Shown here piece by piece: positions 10,518-23,198 of a DNA stretch of 64,000 bases. Under the pieces are notes generated by a model. It was not told the DNA's origin, did not search any database, and worked only from the letters and a program-made list of their open reading frames with translations. Within the stretch, counting starts at the first letter, position 1. Each line of letters begins with the position of its first letter. Location: positions 1,426,001 to 1,490,000 of the forward strand of contig NW_024468913.1 of assembly GCF_011745365.1 (NCBI RefSeq). Reading direction: 5' to 3'. The DNA comes from Cryphonectria parasitica EP155 (taxonomy: Eukaryota > Ascomycota > Sordariomycetes > Diaporthales > Cryphonectriaceae). The position numbers were made by a program, and so were the translations under genes.

Positions 10518-13181
10518 CTATCTTAGGTCGCCGGCCGAATCCGAGACGTATCCCGTCTTCCTGGCCAAAGCCTCCCTTCTCGCCTCCCACTCCGACCCGC
10601 CACCACATTGGCGGCGCCTACGACGGCCCTGAGAAGACTCCCCCTTATCAACTCTTTTGTCCTTCTCTTCGTTCTTCCCCTCTTCTCCTTGCTGTTTCGG
10701 CTTCTCTTCTTCCTCCCTATCTCTCTGTGCTTTTCTCTCAGCCGTGTCCCTTTCGGCCTTGTCCAGCCTCCACCACTCCAGTTCCAGCTCTTCCTCGGTG
10801 GGTGTAGTAGTCTCTGACTCTTCTGCAGCAGGTGAACTGCCTTTGGACCGCGTCGACTCAGCCAGACCAGCAGCCATGAAATGAGGGCCCACGGAAATGC
10901 TAAAGGTGTGCGGGACTTGAGCTTTCTGCATGGAAGCAGGCGCGTGTGTCTCCAGGGTTTCAGAACCACTAGGCTTAGCCGCCTCTGGTTCCTTTACCTT
11001 GGATGATGACGCAGCCGAGATAACAGGCATGAAGTGAGGCCCCACAGCGATCTGTGAGGTCTGCAGAGCAGGAGTTGACACAGAAATAGGAGCAGGAATA
11101 GGTGCCGGAAGTGTTTGGGACGACACGGGAAACTCAGGTAAAGAGGCTTGATCCTGGAAGATCGTGGGATCAAAGGATTCTAGCGTTGGGACGACTGGCG
11201 TCCGCACAACAACAATTTCCTGGGTTGGGCCAGCAGGTCCTAGAATCGGGCGTGCACCTGGGCCTTGAGTCGGCAAAGATGTCGCGGCGAGAACAGGAGC
11301 TGGCTGTGAGACGGGCATATCTGTAACAGGGCCCAGACGGGGCACCGCAGCAGCAGGAGTATCGTATGGATCGTTCAACCCCAAAGAGGCCGGAGCAGGC
11401 GCCGCAGCAGCGAGGGTCTCCTGCGGGTCTTGCAAGCTCAAAGAACCCATAGATGACACTAGTGAGTCTATCTCCTCCTGAAGAATGACAGGGCCGACAA
11501 GATCCAAAAGTGATTCTGAGGAAAGATGGCGTGGATGCTGCATAGCACTCACACCTGAAAAGGCCAGAGGTTGCGCGATAGGTTTGTCAACTCCCTGTGA
11601 AGGAGGTGCAAGAGAGGCAACGGCGGGACCGGAGATCGGCGCTGAGGGAGTCTGATCCATATCCATAAAATCCACGGGGACTTCGAAAGTCCATTCCATA
11701 TCTTCCGTAAGGGCCTCGAGAGCATGATCCGATGAGACCAGAGGGACAACTCCCATAGAAGTCAGAGAGGGCTCGACAGGAACAGTGGCCAGGGCGGGTG
11801 TGTCGGTCACGGCTGGAAGAGTGGTGGACACCGAGACAATTGGCTCCGTGAGAGCCAAAGAGGGACCAACTGGATCAGCAGAGGAACTCAACGCAGCCTC
11901 ATATTCCACAGCCAGAGATAGTTCGACAGAGGACGGGATATTCATGGTGACAGGCGGAGCCTCGAGATGGGAAGCTGGCTGTTGGTACCGCAGAGGTTTA
12001 CACGCCTGAGAACGGCGTGCTGCGAGCTCGGCGAGGGTCTTTGCAGGAGGAGGCTCAGGGGGGAACGCGGAGGAGATAATTGGACATAGGTCCGAGGGAC
12101 GGGCGCGCCTCTCTGGGCATGGATAGAATCGAGGTGTCGCAAGGGCCTCCTCAAGGGTCGCATATGACTTCAGCCAGGGGTGCTGCTCTTTGCAGAGACT
12201 GCACACTGTGATTGTGTCTGTTTAGTGTGTGATCGTCACCGTGAAGCGAGACCAGCGTGAGTCCTTACCGTGCATCATCCGGCCGTCCTCACTGAAGAAC
12301 TCATTGGTCCTTCTCTGGCGTTCAACGAGCGGACAGCTAAAATCGATATAGGTCGTAGGCTGGGCAGAATGCTGGCGGGCTGGCGAGGTATAGGATGTCG
12401 ACGACTTTGGCACCAAGAGCTCCCCTGTGAATGTCTTTGGATACTTGCGCAGGTCTGGGGTGTTGTTGACGATGAATCTCTTGTACTCAGTACGTCTGAG
12501 AATCTCATGGAGATCGATGTTCTCCTGCTGGTAGTGTTTCCAGGCTCCAAATTTGGCGCTCTCGCAGGCCTTCATATGGTGGACAGCACCCATGGCCTCG
12601 TAAATGCGCGGGTCCATCTGGCCCTTCACCCATCGAGCGAATTGCCACTGTGATGGTCTAGAGGAGATGGGGTGCTGCCAGGTGTCCACCCACCCCGTGG
12701 CTGTATAAGGTTGTCTAGCCTCGGCGGGCTCCCAGACGCGGCCCTTTTTTCCGATGCCCTGCTCTGCCATGCGGATCTTCTTGATGAGATCGTTGTTGGC
12801 ATCGTCCCACTCGGCGATCTGCACGCCCATCTTCTTAATCCTCCGGGCTACCTCGCTCTGCTCTTCCTTGAGAGACTTGAGACGTGCCAAGATGTTCTTC
12901 TCGAGGTGCAGGGAGAGGAAGTGCTGGAAAGCGATCTGTCCAGTGACCGTCTGGAGAATTTTGCAGCAGGCCAAGCGAGAGATGAGGAGGAGGATGAGAC
13001 GGACTGAGAAGAAGATGATATTGACGATGTAGGAGAAGATGGTGAGGATGATCGCCAACATGAGACCGAGGGAGCGAAAGACGGGGCCAAAACTGGCGGA
13101 GGAGACGAGGAAAAACCAGCCAAGGAAAAGAGCCGCGGTGATGACGGGGTCGGAGACCAGCCAGTCGGGAATGGTCGCCAT
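10518..13181 (-). CDS. Orphan membrane protein with long Pro/Ala/Ser-rich tail
   Basis: Two exons: 13181-12269 and 12205-10518 (intron 63 nt, GTAAGG...CACAG). The join gives 866 residues and reads MMHVCSLCKEQHPW across the junction. Residues about 12-72 hold two or three hydrophobic segments. A coiled-coil-like stretch follows (about 85-135), then a Trp-rich region with WVDTWQHPISSRPSQWQFARW. A CxxC pair (CSLCKEQ) sits at the exon junction. Residues 380-750 are low-complexity Pro/Ala/Ser/Thr/Val, and the C-terminus is a charged helix rich in Glu/Lys/Arg. A VGPHFM motif occurs twice in the tail, about 60 residues apart. No family recognised. Probably an endomembrane protein. Confidence 0.7.
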
Positions 13182-14052
13182 TTTTGCGGTTCGTGGTGGA
13201 AGACTCTGGTAGTGAGATTACTGAGGAGGGTGCGTGAGACGCGTTGCGTATAGGCAGGGAGAAATGGTAAACGACCAGACAGAATCGGAATTATGTTGAT
13301 AGAATCAGGAATATGCACCCAGATGATATGGGTATGACTTCTTGGTTCTGTGATGGTTCAAATCGGTTGCTGTCTGAAGAAGAGAGAAAAGGGGGAGTGG
13401 GGAGTTTGGATGCACCTTTGGTAGCAGCGACGTTATAAACTTGAACATCACAGAACAATTTGTGAATGCATGGAACTAAGCTAGCACACGACAGCTGCGC
13501 GTAGTTCACAGGCACGTCAACAGAGAAAACAACATCCAGCAGTTCACTGATTTAAATGTGGGAATTGATACGTGAAACGAGGGTGAATGGCCATACCGCT
13601 CAAAGACAACGTCGAAGGCATGATTATACGAACTGGTTCTCATTCACTTCTCCATTTCAGCACTTTGAGTCTGTCCACCAACACCAAAATTCTTCACTGA
13701 TCCAGTTCATGCTATCATCGTTTCAAATCAAATTGAAGAGAGTATACTCCTAGAAAAAGGAAAGGAGAAAAGGATCCGCAAATTAAATATCATTCATCTC
13801 TACGTTCCGACTGTCTCCTTACGTTGGTTGGCACTGATGCCAGTGCCCATGAGACTTTATGTCGATCCCCCTCTTGATGATGAAAAGTAGACGCCATGGT
13901 GTCAACGCACACGAAAGAGACAAGAGGTGAGGAAGAGTTGAAGAATTCATTCATTTTGAGTACGCGCCGATGCTAGTGTTTCATACACTAGCCCTTGATC
14001 CATCAATCATAACGAAAAAATAATAATAAATGAGGTTGTCCTCAGGTTCCCT
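13182..14052. other. Intergenic, nothing recognised
   Basis: Promoter of the membrane-protein gene on one side and the 3' flank of spc7 on the other. No gene or repeat seen. Confidence 0.5.
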
Positions 14053-17000
14053 CTAATACTTCTTGCTCCGTGCCAGCAACTTGCCACGTAAGTCCGATAC
14101 CACATCACACCACAAGTCCGTCTGCTTCTCGTTGCGAGCATAAATGCGATCGCCCACCTTATTTGTGAGGAATTCAGCCAGTTTGGTCGCGTTGAACTGC
14201 TCGCCGTAAATCACTCCCGCCTGAGCTGACACTCTAAACTCAAGACCGTCGGGCCCTGTCGAGCTATGTATTCCGAGGACAATTTCGACCTTTGTCTGCA
14301 GAGCGGCCAAAAGCAAGGAAGTTTTGATAGCGACCGACGCATCTGACACGCGAGTGACCAGAGTAGGACATGTGAGGTTGAGCTGATACACCTGATTGGC
14401 TAGCGTGGTGGCGCAATCCCAAGCTGCGCTAACCACTTTGAGCATGCGGCTCAGCCTTGTGTGAGACTGTGGTAATCCTCGAATGTGATCGCGGATGCAC
14501 TGCAGACAAAACTCGATCTCTGGTGTTGGTGGTCGGGATTCTTGCTCTCGAGTCGTTGCAACATACCAGAGGTCGATCCGGGAGTTCTGCTGTCCGGGAT
14601 GGAACGAGGCAACGTCGAGCACAAGCTCGATCTCCCGCCGGTAGGTCATCGACATAGTGGTGCCTTGGACGCCCGTAATAGCCCAACCGTGTTGCTTTTC
14701 AATAGCCTTCACTCTAGCCTTTAGAGTACCAATCTCGCCAGAGCTCCAACCGCGACAATCCTGGCGGATCTTCTCGGCTTCCTTGATGTCCGAGTGGCAG
14801 CTTCGTTTCCGCTCAGCAAGTTGACCAATGCTGTGCTCGGTTTCCTGGAGCTGTTGCTGGAGCTGTGCAACCTCCCGTGTCTTTGCCTCGATGTGCTCTT
14901 CAGCTGCGACGAGATCGGAACGAGCAGCTTCAAGTTCTTGAGGGTCGCAGTCTTCCAGCTCGCTGGCGACAGCCTCGAGGTTTTCACACTCCCGGCTCAT
15001 TGCCTCAGACTGCTTCACCAAAGCCGGCAGAATAGAGGAGAGTAACTTCTGCTGCTTATCAAAAAACTTCTCATCCGTCGTCATGCCTTCGGCCGTCTTG
15101 ATCAGTCCCTCCTTGAGACCGTCCTGTAGCTTCATACGCCATTCATACCACATGGCCTTGCTCAGGAGTCGAGCGTGAGTCTTGACATTCTTGAATTGGT
15201 TGTCCATCAACGTTTTGAACTCGGGCGAGGCTGAAATGTACTCTTTGAAGAGGGGTGGGTTCTCTTCAAATGTCTCCGTCTCGATCTCACGAACAATACG
15301 GCGACCCTCGGAGATGTACTTCTTCAGTTCGCGACAAGAGTGTTGGTACAGCTCGAGCATCGGCACTGTACAAGCTCCTGCAACAACGCATTTCTCCAGA
15401 GAAATGTCTTCCTTGCCGTCAGCCGACATGCTGTCTTTCCGGGCCGAGGGCATTACCGTATTCCGGCGCTTGGTGGTTGTGAGTTCCATGAAGCGAATGC
15501 TGGTCATGTTGAGGAAGTCTTGTAAATGAAGCCTGTCTTCGCCATCGCTCGGTTGCAACTCAGGGAGGTTTGCAGATGGTGTTGCGTTGAAGTTGATGGT
15601 GGTCGAAGGCTGATCGTCAACAAAGTTCCTGAAGCGCCCCTGGTCCTTCGGTGTCGTGACATTGGCGCTCTTTTGAGGAGATCGTCTTGTTGTAGGGGTG
15701 GCATGGTCGTCGACGTCGTCCATTCGGCTGACTGTGGCTCGAGATCCCGTCGTCTCAGCCTTTGACGGTGGCTGCTGCAGTCGTATGTTCTTGACTGGAC
15801 TGCCCTGAAGCCCCTTAAGCCTCTTTATGCCATCCTGCTCTTCAGTATCGCTATCATTATCCAGCTCCGACGGACGCTTTCCGAGAAGACCCCGAGCACT
15901 GCCGACGTGCAGACTCTTGCGGCCTTTGAAAGGGTTCTTCTTTGGAGACAGCCCCGAGATCAGCTCTTTCAGGTTCAGCGTAGCCTCGCGGTCATCTGAC
16001 CCGCCATCGGCCTCCTTCTCCATACTGCGTCGGCCGCTCTCACGATCTTGATCATCGCGGCGCTCTCGGTCAATTTCCTCCTCCAGCACCTTTGGATCTT
16101 CGAAAGCAACTATTTTCCTCTGCCCGGGAAGCGTTATCGGACTGAAAGCGGCAGCACTCTCACCAATTGAACCGCGGCGGTCAAATATTTCCGTGATCCG
16201 AGGGGAGCCAATTCCGCTCCGATCAATACCAACACCTGAAAGCTTGGGTCTCTGTGGCGTGAGCACCACGAGTGGAAGCGTTGAGTCTTGCTGAAACAGA
16301 CTGTTTGATAATTTTATGGACGACTTGAACGACGAATTCGGGGTTGCCTTTGCTTGCGGCGACGGTCCTCGAGCAGGCAGGATCTTGGTCTGGGGTGAGG
16401 AAGTGCGACTCATCCTTCGCGTCGGGCTATGAGACGGAGACGCGGGACCTTGGGAGCGTGTCTTGCGTTGGGATAATGGCGTCGTGTTGGTACTCTTTGG
16501 AGGGGACTTGGGTGCCGGCGGGAACAGGAGCCCACTGCTTCGCCGAAGACCCTTTCCATGAAACGCCGATATGGCCGGAGATCGCTGTGAGCCTTGGTTG
16601 GTACTAGACAGGGGCTGTTTTGGCGAGGCTTTCATCGAAGCTAGTTCTGGCGCGTCTGTCGTCTCAGGCTGGTCAACTTCCTGCTCCATAAGCTGTTTCG
16701 CTGCCGCCCTGCTCTCAGGCGTCGGTTGAGATTGGAGAATGCCGCCGACAGCTGTCGTGATGTCCATCCCAACAGTGTCGTCGCCGTCAACATCTTCCTC
16801 GGCATTCGCGTTGCTGCCAGGTAGAATCCGGCCCATACCACCCATGTCTAAGGTCACATCCATGGGCGCGTCGCCATCAGCTGGATCCTTGACTGGCGAG
16901 GAGCTCTGTTGGAAAGAGCCTTGCAATTGCTTGTTCTTAGCAGCCAGCACACGTCCCATCACAGTAGTCAGTTCCATTGACATCTCCTCGTCGCTCTGGT

Positions 17001-18492
17001 GACCCGAGTCTGCGTCCGACGCTGGTTCTCGTTGAATGGTGCCGACTGCTGTGGTAAACTCCATCGTTTGCTCTTCTTCCGCAGGTTCGTCATCATTTGG
17101 TAAGATGCCACCGTAAGCATTGGTTACATCCATTGACATGTCGCCAACGGGTGAAGACAGCACGTTGGGATCGATGATACCGCCAACAGCACTTGTCATG
17201 TCCATGTCCATGCCCATTTCAGTCTCGTCGATATCTTCCTTCAAGGGACTTGACTTGAGAGGACTTGATGACGGGAAGCTGTTATCCGATGGGGGCTCCT
17301 CTTGTGAGACTGCTGCTTGTTGCTGCTGTTGTCGTTGTCTTGCGTTCTTTCCCCAGCCCACGAAACCCGGGATGACCTCCTCACCCTCGTCTGGCTCTCG
17401 CGCCTGGTTGACAGCTCGCCGGGCAGCCTCTCTTAATGCTCCGTCCAAGCTTGACGTGGTCTCTCCGTCGTCGGCCCCGTACCTGGTTGAAGACAGGGAT
17501 ACAGATGTCATCTCCTCCGCCTCCACAGTTACCATAGTCCCATCGCTGTCGAAGTCGCTATCAGAATTGGAGACATCCGTCTGTACTTCCGCAACATCAT
17601 CGCCTTCATCCGAGTCCGAGTCGTAGACAGTCGAGGCCATGGTATCATCGCCATGACCACTAAGATCGCTCTCAGAAGCCACGCCTGAACTCCTCCTGCG
17701 ATTCTTCTGATGCAGGCGACGCTGGTCCTCTGGCGAATCGGCAACGGTCTCTTCAACCTGCTCGGGCGGCGTGGAGGGCGGGTCGGTCGCATCTCCACCG
17801 TCATTTTCCGTAGACCGTGGAGCTGGCGACTGTGCAGCCACAGATGATGCTCTACGCGTAGAGTCTGTCGACGTGGTCGAGTCCTGCATATATTCGATTT
17901 CATGGAATGTATGAAGGGTAGCCTCGGCCGCAAATGATACTCGACGATTTGCAAGAGACTTCCGACGAGCCTCCCTCCGGTCTTGGATTTCCTTCTCCAA
18001 TGCGGCCTTCTCACGCTCCTCCCGATCTCGCGCCGCAGCCTGTTGTTCCTCCTCAGTCCGCAACGCAATCTTGGTGCCGGATGCGCCACCGTCATCACTC
18101 TTTCCTTGGTTTATTGCGCTGTCGGAACTTGGAGCGCTGGTGGCTTTGGTTCCTTTCGATTTGTATGACGGTATCTCCGGTAGAGGCATGGTCGGCTTGA
18201 GGATAGATCGAGGTAGTGGTCGAGCAGGCCCCGCAAGTGACTATTGTCGGGTCAGGTACAGTTAACATTTGAAGCATGTATATGGTGACAGTACCACTCG
18301 TCGGTTCCCTGAACCTGCCTTCAGAGCATCCAATCCTCCTGGACCCATGCTCTTGCTACGCGACTTGGCCTTCTTTCTGTTCTCCGCCAGGGTTGGGCCC
18401 GCGCCCAGATCAGCAGTCGCATTGTCCTTGTCCACTGCGCTGAGTGACTTGCGCGTGCGGCGCGTTGTCGGTAGAGTAGTGTCGCCAGCCAT
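14053..18492 (-). CDS. spc7: Spc7/KNL1 (Spc105) outer-kinetochore scaffold
   Basis: Two exons: 18492-18295 and 18240-14053 (intron 54 nt, GTACTG...AATAG). Gives 1461 residues. Across the junction the protein reads GNRRV|SLAGPARPLPRSILKP, restoring the SILK motif (residues 78-81). RVSF is at about 166-169. SILK plus RVSF is the known PP1-binding pair of KNL1. Six MELT-like repeats lie between about residues 410 and 560 (MDMT, MDVT, MEFT, MELT, MDVT, MDIT), several followed by a G-I/V-L tail. In the family, Mps1-phosphorylated MELT motifs recruit Bub3-Bub1. The C-terminal third is a coiled coil (about 1120-1210) followed by the globular kinetochore-binding region, as in KNL1. It is divergent with the S11 gene. 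Confidence 0.93.
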
Positions 18493-19093
18493 GGTTCGGG
18501 TGACTTAGTTATAGGTAGGTGATAATGACACGCCGAGCAAGAATAACAAGCTGCTCGAGCATGACCGCGTTGTAAAGTGAAATGGTTGTTGGCATCTGCA
18601 AGAAAGTTGGGGTGGGTTCGGGTTGCCGGGTCATAAGAGAGTAAACATTTGGAGCGTCAAGCGCGTCTGCCCAGAGACGGCGACTGGATGAGCTAGACAA
18701 GACAGGGAAAGTGGGGTATCATCCTGACGGTCGGAGTGGGGTCGATGTATCAAATGGACAGCGCCACACCAGTGTGGCTGAGATTGATGAAAAGTGGGAT
18801 AGCAAGCTGTGGCGATGTGACGCTCGGACCAAGTCAGAAATTGTTGTGGGATCTCCGATTTTCTGCCCTTTGCCTTTTGCAGGGTGGATTCTGCTTTTCG
18901 AACTTCTGAACCTCAATCGCCCAGCAGCCATTCGGTCAACTTGTGAGTGCCGCCAACCCATTCGTCTCGAATCTTAATACCGAACATACATCGAGTCGAA
19001 TAAAGCGAAGTTAACCATCGATCTTTTACCGATAGAATCGCGAAGCCTTATCCATCGCCACTACCTTTGCGACCGACAAGACCAACCGCAAAC
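18493..19093. promoter_or_regulatory. Divergent spc7-rps11 promoter region
   Basis: The 601 bp between divergent start codons hold both promoters. No TATA box or known ribosomal-protein promoter box could be assigned with confidence. Confidence 0.4.
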
Positions 19094-19946
19094 ATGGCTA
19101 CCGAGTTGACCGTCCAGTCCGAGAGGGCTTTCCAGAAGCAGCCTCACGTCTCTCTGGTTACCAAGAGCAAGACCAAGCGTCCTGGCAAGGGTGGCGTGAG
19201 TGGCCCCTGATATATACGATCTACGATTTCGACGTCGCGAAGTGTCGTGGAGAGGAAGAAAAAAGGTTCAAATAGCTGACGGATTGGAACAGCGCCGGTG
19301 GTACAAGGATGTTGGCCTGGGTTTCCGTACCCCCAAGGCTGCCATTGAGGGCCAGTATATCGGTACGTGAGGACATGATTTTTGGTGCTCTCTCCGGAAT
19401 GCGTTTCAAGATGTGTCGAGAGCGCTCGCACGCCTGTGACCAGATCATAGTGGGGCTCAAGAGGAAGCACGCGCTCAAGGGTGGTCTTCTGGGCATGCGC
19501 AGGAGGAGAGACACGTTCCTGGGGGTTTGAACAATTACTGATCTATGATTTCCTCCACAGACAAGAAGTGCCCCTTCACTGGTCTCGTCTCGATCCGTGG
19601 CCGTATCCTGACCGGCACCGTCGTCTCCACCAAGATGCACCGTACCATCATCATCCGCCGCGAGTATCTCCACTTCATCCCCAAGTACTCCCGTTATGAG
19701 AAGCGACACAAGAACCTGGCCGCCCACGTCTCCCCAGCTTTCCGTGTTGAGGAGGGTGACCAGGTCACCGTCGGACAGTGCCGACCTCTGAGCAAGACTG
19801 TAGGTTACCGCAGATCGTGGGATATTTATACGTGGGGGCTGCACGAGAGTTTTTGATGCTGACATGTTCTGCTTAAGGTCCGATTCAACGTCCTCCGTGT
19901 GCTGCCTCGCACCGGCAAGGCCGTCAAGTCGTTCGCCAAGTTCTAA
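19094..19946 (+). CDS. rps11: 40S ribosomal protein S11 (uS17)
   Basis: Four exons: 19094-19195, 19293-19362, 19561-19799, 19878-19946. All junctions are GT-AG and in phase; the product is 159 residues, close to the family's usual 155-160. The protein starts [18 protein letters not shown] and contains [57 protein letters not shown], and ends [15 protein letters not shown]. These are near-invariant in eukaryotic S11. uS17 binds 18S rRNA in the small-subunit body. The introns (97, 198 and 78 nt) crowd the 5' half of the gene, as usual for fungal ribosomal-protein genes. Note that the 198-nt second intron is long for this window. Confidence 0.97.
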
Positions 19947-20831
19947 GGTGGGACACGGAACGGGTGGAGTTTCCTCTGGCATTTCTGGCGTCGATTGCTT
20001 GATGGTTTTTAAACAAGAAATGGGCGGCGGATCAAGGGCGAACTGCAAAAACAAAAAAAGGACATCAGGTTGCCCTAGAGCAGTTTGGAATGAAAAGAAG
20101 TTCGGCATACCCGTGGCCTCTTGACGACGAACGAATATGCGAAGGTCATGTGTGATATTGCCGAGGAAAGCGGATTCGAGGTTTCCGTCAATCAAAGAAA
20201 CAATCTCAACCCACATGTGGCTTGCTCTGTGACTGTTAGATAATGATGGACGATTTTTCACCTCACCTCTCGGTTCATGATTAGTGTAGTATACGGTTCA
20301 ACTTGGACCGCCCTGTGAGGTGCGCTGACGGTGGTCGAACAGTGGGTTGATCCAGGCAGTCCAATACCAAGGACAGCCAGGGACGAACTTAGCCAACGGT
20401 CGACAAGACCACCATAGCTCTCACTTACGACGACAATTACGGGGAGCAAGTTCAACAGAGGTCAAGCGCTTCAACCGTGTTGCTTGGGGGAGCGCCCCTT
20501 ATGAATTATGACCGACACTGCCATGTCACTAAGAAACTCCTATCAGATCCCCTTATATTGTAATACATTCTAGCTTATGTTCAGCCAACTGTCCCCTCAA
20601 CGTGTATCAAGTTGCTTCGAAATGTAGTAGAATAATTATCCAGTTTGTGCTTCTTCGAGGAGTTTACTTGCTTGCATGTGCTGTGGATTACGTCAGCAAA
20701 TTCAAACGCAAGTCCTCGACTTTTCCTTGCCGAGCTCGCCTCCGACAGGCTTGCCAACAAAGAGCAAAAACCCAGGACGAGACCTCCCAGGCCATGAGAC
20801 CCAACCCCCTCTGGAACGACTAGCCATCGCA
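19947..20831. other. Intergenic, nothing recognised
   Basis: The 3' flank of rps11 and the 5' region of the CHCH gene. An in-frame open leader extends the CHCH frame upstream to about 20676, but it lacks protein-like character. Confidence 0.5.
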
Positions 20832-21898
20832 ATGGGCGTGTTTGACGCCTGGTTTGGCAAGAGGAGCGACGAGCCCCTGGCAAGACTCGACCCCAAGGTC
20901 CGTGAGTTCCTCGAGAAGGAGTCCCCCGTCAAGCTCGACAACAAGAAAGCGCCCGACCAAGATGCCGCCGCCCAAGCAGAAGTAGCTGCCGCCCAGGCCC
21001 AGGCAGAGGCCGCAAGGCAAGATGCCGCTGCCGCACGGTCAGAGAAGGGAGTTCCAGAGCAGAGCCTGTACCAGGACGGCCGGTACGCGCACCTCTGGAA
21101 GACGTACCGCCCGCTTTCTGAGATCGAGAACGAGACCAAGTCCGATGAGGAGAAGCTACGCGATGTGCTCGAGGCGTACAAGAGCCGCAAGGCCGCCATC
21201 GGGGCGGCGGCCCTGGAGAACTGCGCCGACGAGCAGCTGGACTGGAGCAACTGCATGCGGGGCGGGTCGCTGTACGCGCGCATGACCATGTGCAGGGACG
21301 AGGTGCGCAAGTTTGAGAGGTGCTATAATATGCAGTCGGTGAGTGTTTGATCGAGAGTTTCTCCCCAGATGTGCTCGCCATGGTTGGGCTCTTGTCTACG
21401 GGATGTGAGCTGATTTCTTTTCGTCGTGGCGTACAACAGAGATTACTCAAAGCACTCGGCTACCTCAATAGCGTCGATGGCTCGCAGGATACAGACGAGA
21501 GGATCCAGCTGCACGCCGACAAGCTCTACCACCAGATGCTCACGCAGGAGGCTGCGATAGAAGAGGCACAGAAGGAAGGCAAACCCATACCGCAATTTGA
21601 GCCTGTGATACCCAAACAGATCGCGGACGCAGCTGCAGAGGACAATGCCGCGAAGCTGAGCGAGAGTGCAAAAAAGCGAGTGCAAGACCAGCTGGAGAAG
21701 GTGAGCGAGCTGGAGCGCGACGCAGAACAGGCTGCCATAGATGCCGAGACGAGGGCCAAGGCCGAGATGGTCGACAGGATAAAGAACCTGTGGAAGGAGC
21801 AGGAGGCGGAGAGGAAAGCCAGAATCGAGAAGGGCGAGGAGACACTTTGGGACAAGGCTGCGACAATATTTGCCTCTTCTGGTGGGAAGAAGACCTAA
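20832..21898 (+). CDS. Twin CX9C (CHCH-type) protein, probably mitochondrial
   Basis: Two exons: 20832-21338 and 21440-21898 (intron 101 nt, GTGAGT...AACAG). Gives 321 residues. The start is the ATG of MGVFDAWFGKRSDEPLARLD; upstream in-frame codons look like leader. An Ala/Gln/Glu-rich helix occupies about 40-75. Residues about 135-167 hold NCADEQLDWSNC and MCRDEVRKFERC: two C-x9-C pairs, the CHCH signature of proteins oxidised by Mia40 in the mitochondrial intermembrane space. The second exon is a long charged helix (about 190-310) rich in Glu, Lys and Ala, so a coiled coil. Location is inferred from the twin CX9C motif. No specific family name is certain; a MICOS or respiratory-chain assembly role is only possible. 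Confidence 0.75.
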
Positions 21899-22322
21899 GA
21901 CCTGCACAGGAAAGAGAAAAGTGGACGATGTCGTCCTTGTTCCGTGGGGGATGTACGTCAACTGTATTGTGGCATCATTGGCATGAGATTCATTGGCGTC
22001 ATGGGCATCTGTAAGGGGATATATAATTCTCGAAGGGGTAACAAGAAGCCCTGAAACCTTCTCTTCTCACTTTAACGGAGCGAGGACCACAGCGGTGCGA
22101 CTGCTGATCTACGCCGTTGCTGAGATGCGCACGCAGCCAGAAGACTGTCCGGCTCCATCCGGCCAGACGAGGAAAGCCAAAATGACCCAGTTGACATAGA
22201 TGGGAGGTACCATAACAAGAAGCAAGTCAAGACCGGCCCTCGTGGCTTAGGAACCAAGTACAATCTGTCTTCCAAGTGCACATATTATATTCCTGAAGAT
22301 CCCAGAAAACCTCGACGATAGA
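21899..22322. other. Convergent intergenic, nothing seen
   Basis: Lies between two converging genes. No gene or repeat recognised. Confidence 0.5.
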
Positions 22323-23198
22323 TCATTCTCTCCACCTAACACTCCAGTCCCCCTTGGCGAAACTCGGTTCAACAACCTTGCCCAACATGACAGCCTCACA
22401 TTTCCTCGTCTGCCCTGTGTCTACTTCGAACCCAAACACAACACCCCTTCTGGCCGCACACCTCACCATCTCCCTCTGTCTCGCCCTCCTGAGCCCTTCC
22501 CGCCGCTTTTCCAGCATTTCATCTGTCTCCTCAACCCGCTCCGCCCTGCCCTTTTCCCCGCCCACGCTGCCGTTGACCTCCGAGACGTCCTGTGGCGGCC
22601 GGATACGCGTGCCACTACGGATGGACAGGCGCGCCAAGACATCATAGTCAATGGGAGGCGAGGAGGAGGAGGATGTTGGGTCCTCCAAGGTTCCAGAGGA
22701 GGAGGGATGCTGATCAGGCGGCTGGGTGTCGTGTGAGGTGTGCTCGGGATCTGTCAGGCTGCTGTCTGTATGCCCACCTTCGGTACCAGCGTCGTCCCGG
22801 TCAAACATATGTCTTTCCACTTGATCGCAGGGTACCAATATCCTAGCATCACCCTTCATCTTCTTACCAGCTCCCCTTTTCGAGCCTTTCTTTGCAACGC
22901 CATGGCTTTGGCCTGCCGGCCCTTCGCCCAGTTGCTCCATCCTCTCCCCATTCAAAAAGCTGACAAAGACAGCCTCAATTTCGCGTTCCAGCTTCCCAGG
23001 TTTGTGGCTGCGGCATCGGCTTGAGCAGTATTTGACGGGCGTCTTGCTGTCCGCGGCCGCAGATGGCGTCCGGCGCGAGCTGATGACCCGCCCACACGAG
23101 TGGCAGTAGGGCGTGTCCTCACCGCCGGAGATCAAGTAGAAGGGGGCGGGCGTGGCCTGGTGCTTGGAAGGCCGGGACCAGCTGTCCATCCATGACAT
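22323..23198 (-). CDS. Small zinc-ribbon-like fungal protein
   Basis: 291 residues from the Met of MSWMDSWSRPSKHQ. The frame is open 51 codons further upstream (to 23351), but that leader is His/Pro/Thr-rich and less protein-like; if used it would resemble a presequence. The N-terminal 80 residues carry DTPYCHSCGRVISSRR and VKYCSSRCRSHKPGKLE. These give two pairs of cysteines (C-x2-C and C-x3-C), consistent with a small zinc-binding module. The middle is basic and acidic low complexity. The C-terminal 100 residues (LSIRSGTRIRPPQDVSEVNG, CAARRGVVFGF) look conserved in style. No known function. It converges with the CHCH gene. Confidence 0.7.
   Translation of the reverse strand: MSWMDSWSRPSKHQATPAPFYLISGGEDTPYCHSCGRVISSRRTPSAAADSKTPVKYCSSRCRSHKPGKLEREIEAVFVSFLNGERMEQLGEGPAGQSHGVAKKGSKRGAGKKMKGDARILVPCDQVERHMFDRDDAGTEGGHTDSSLTDPEHTSHDTQPPDQHPSSSGTLEDPTSSSSSPPIDYDVLARLSIRSGTRIRPPQDVSEVNGSVGGEKGRAERVEETDEMLEKRREGLRRARQREMVRCAARRGVVFGFEVDTGQTRKCEAVMLGKVVEPSFAKGDWSVRWRE

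Noticed and set aside
19221..20261. 346-codon open frame opposite rps11
   Set aside because: It runs across the S11 introns and exons without splicing and has no recognisable domain; S11 exons are certain.
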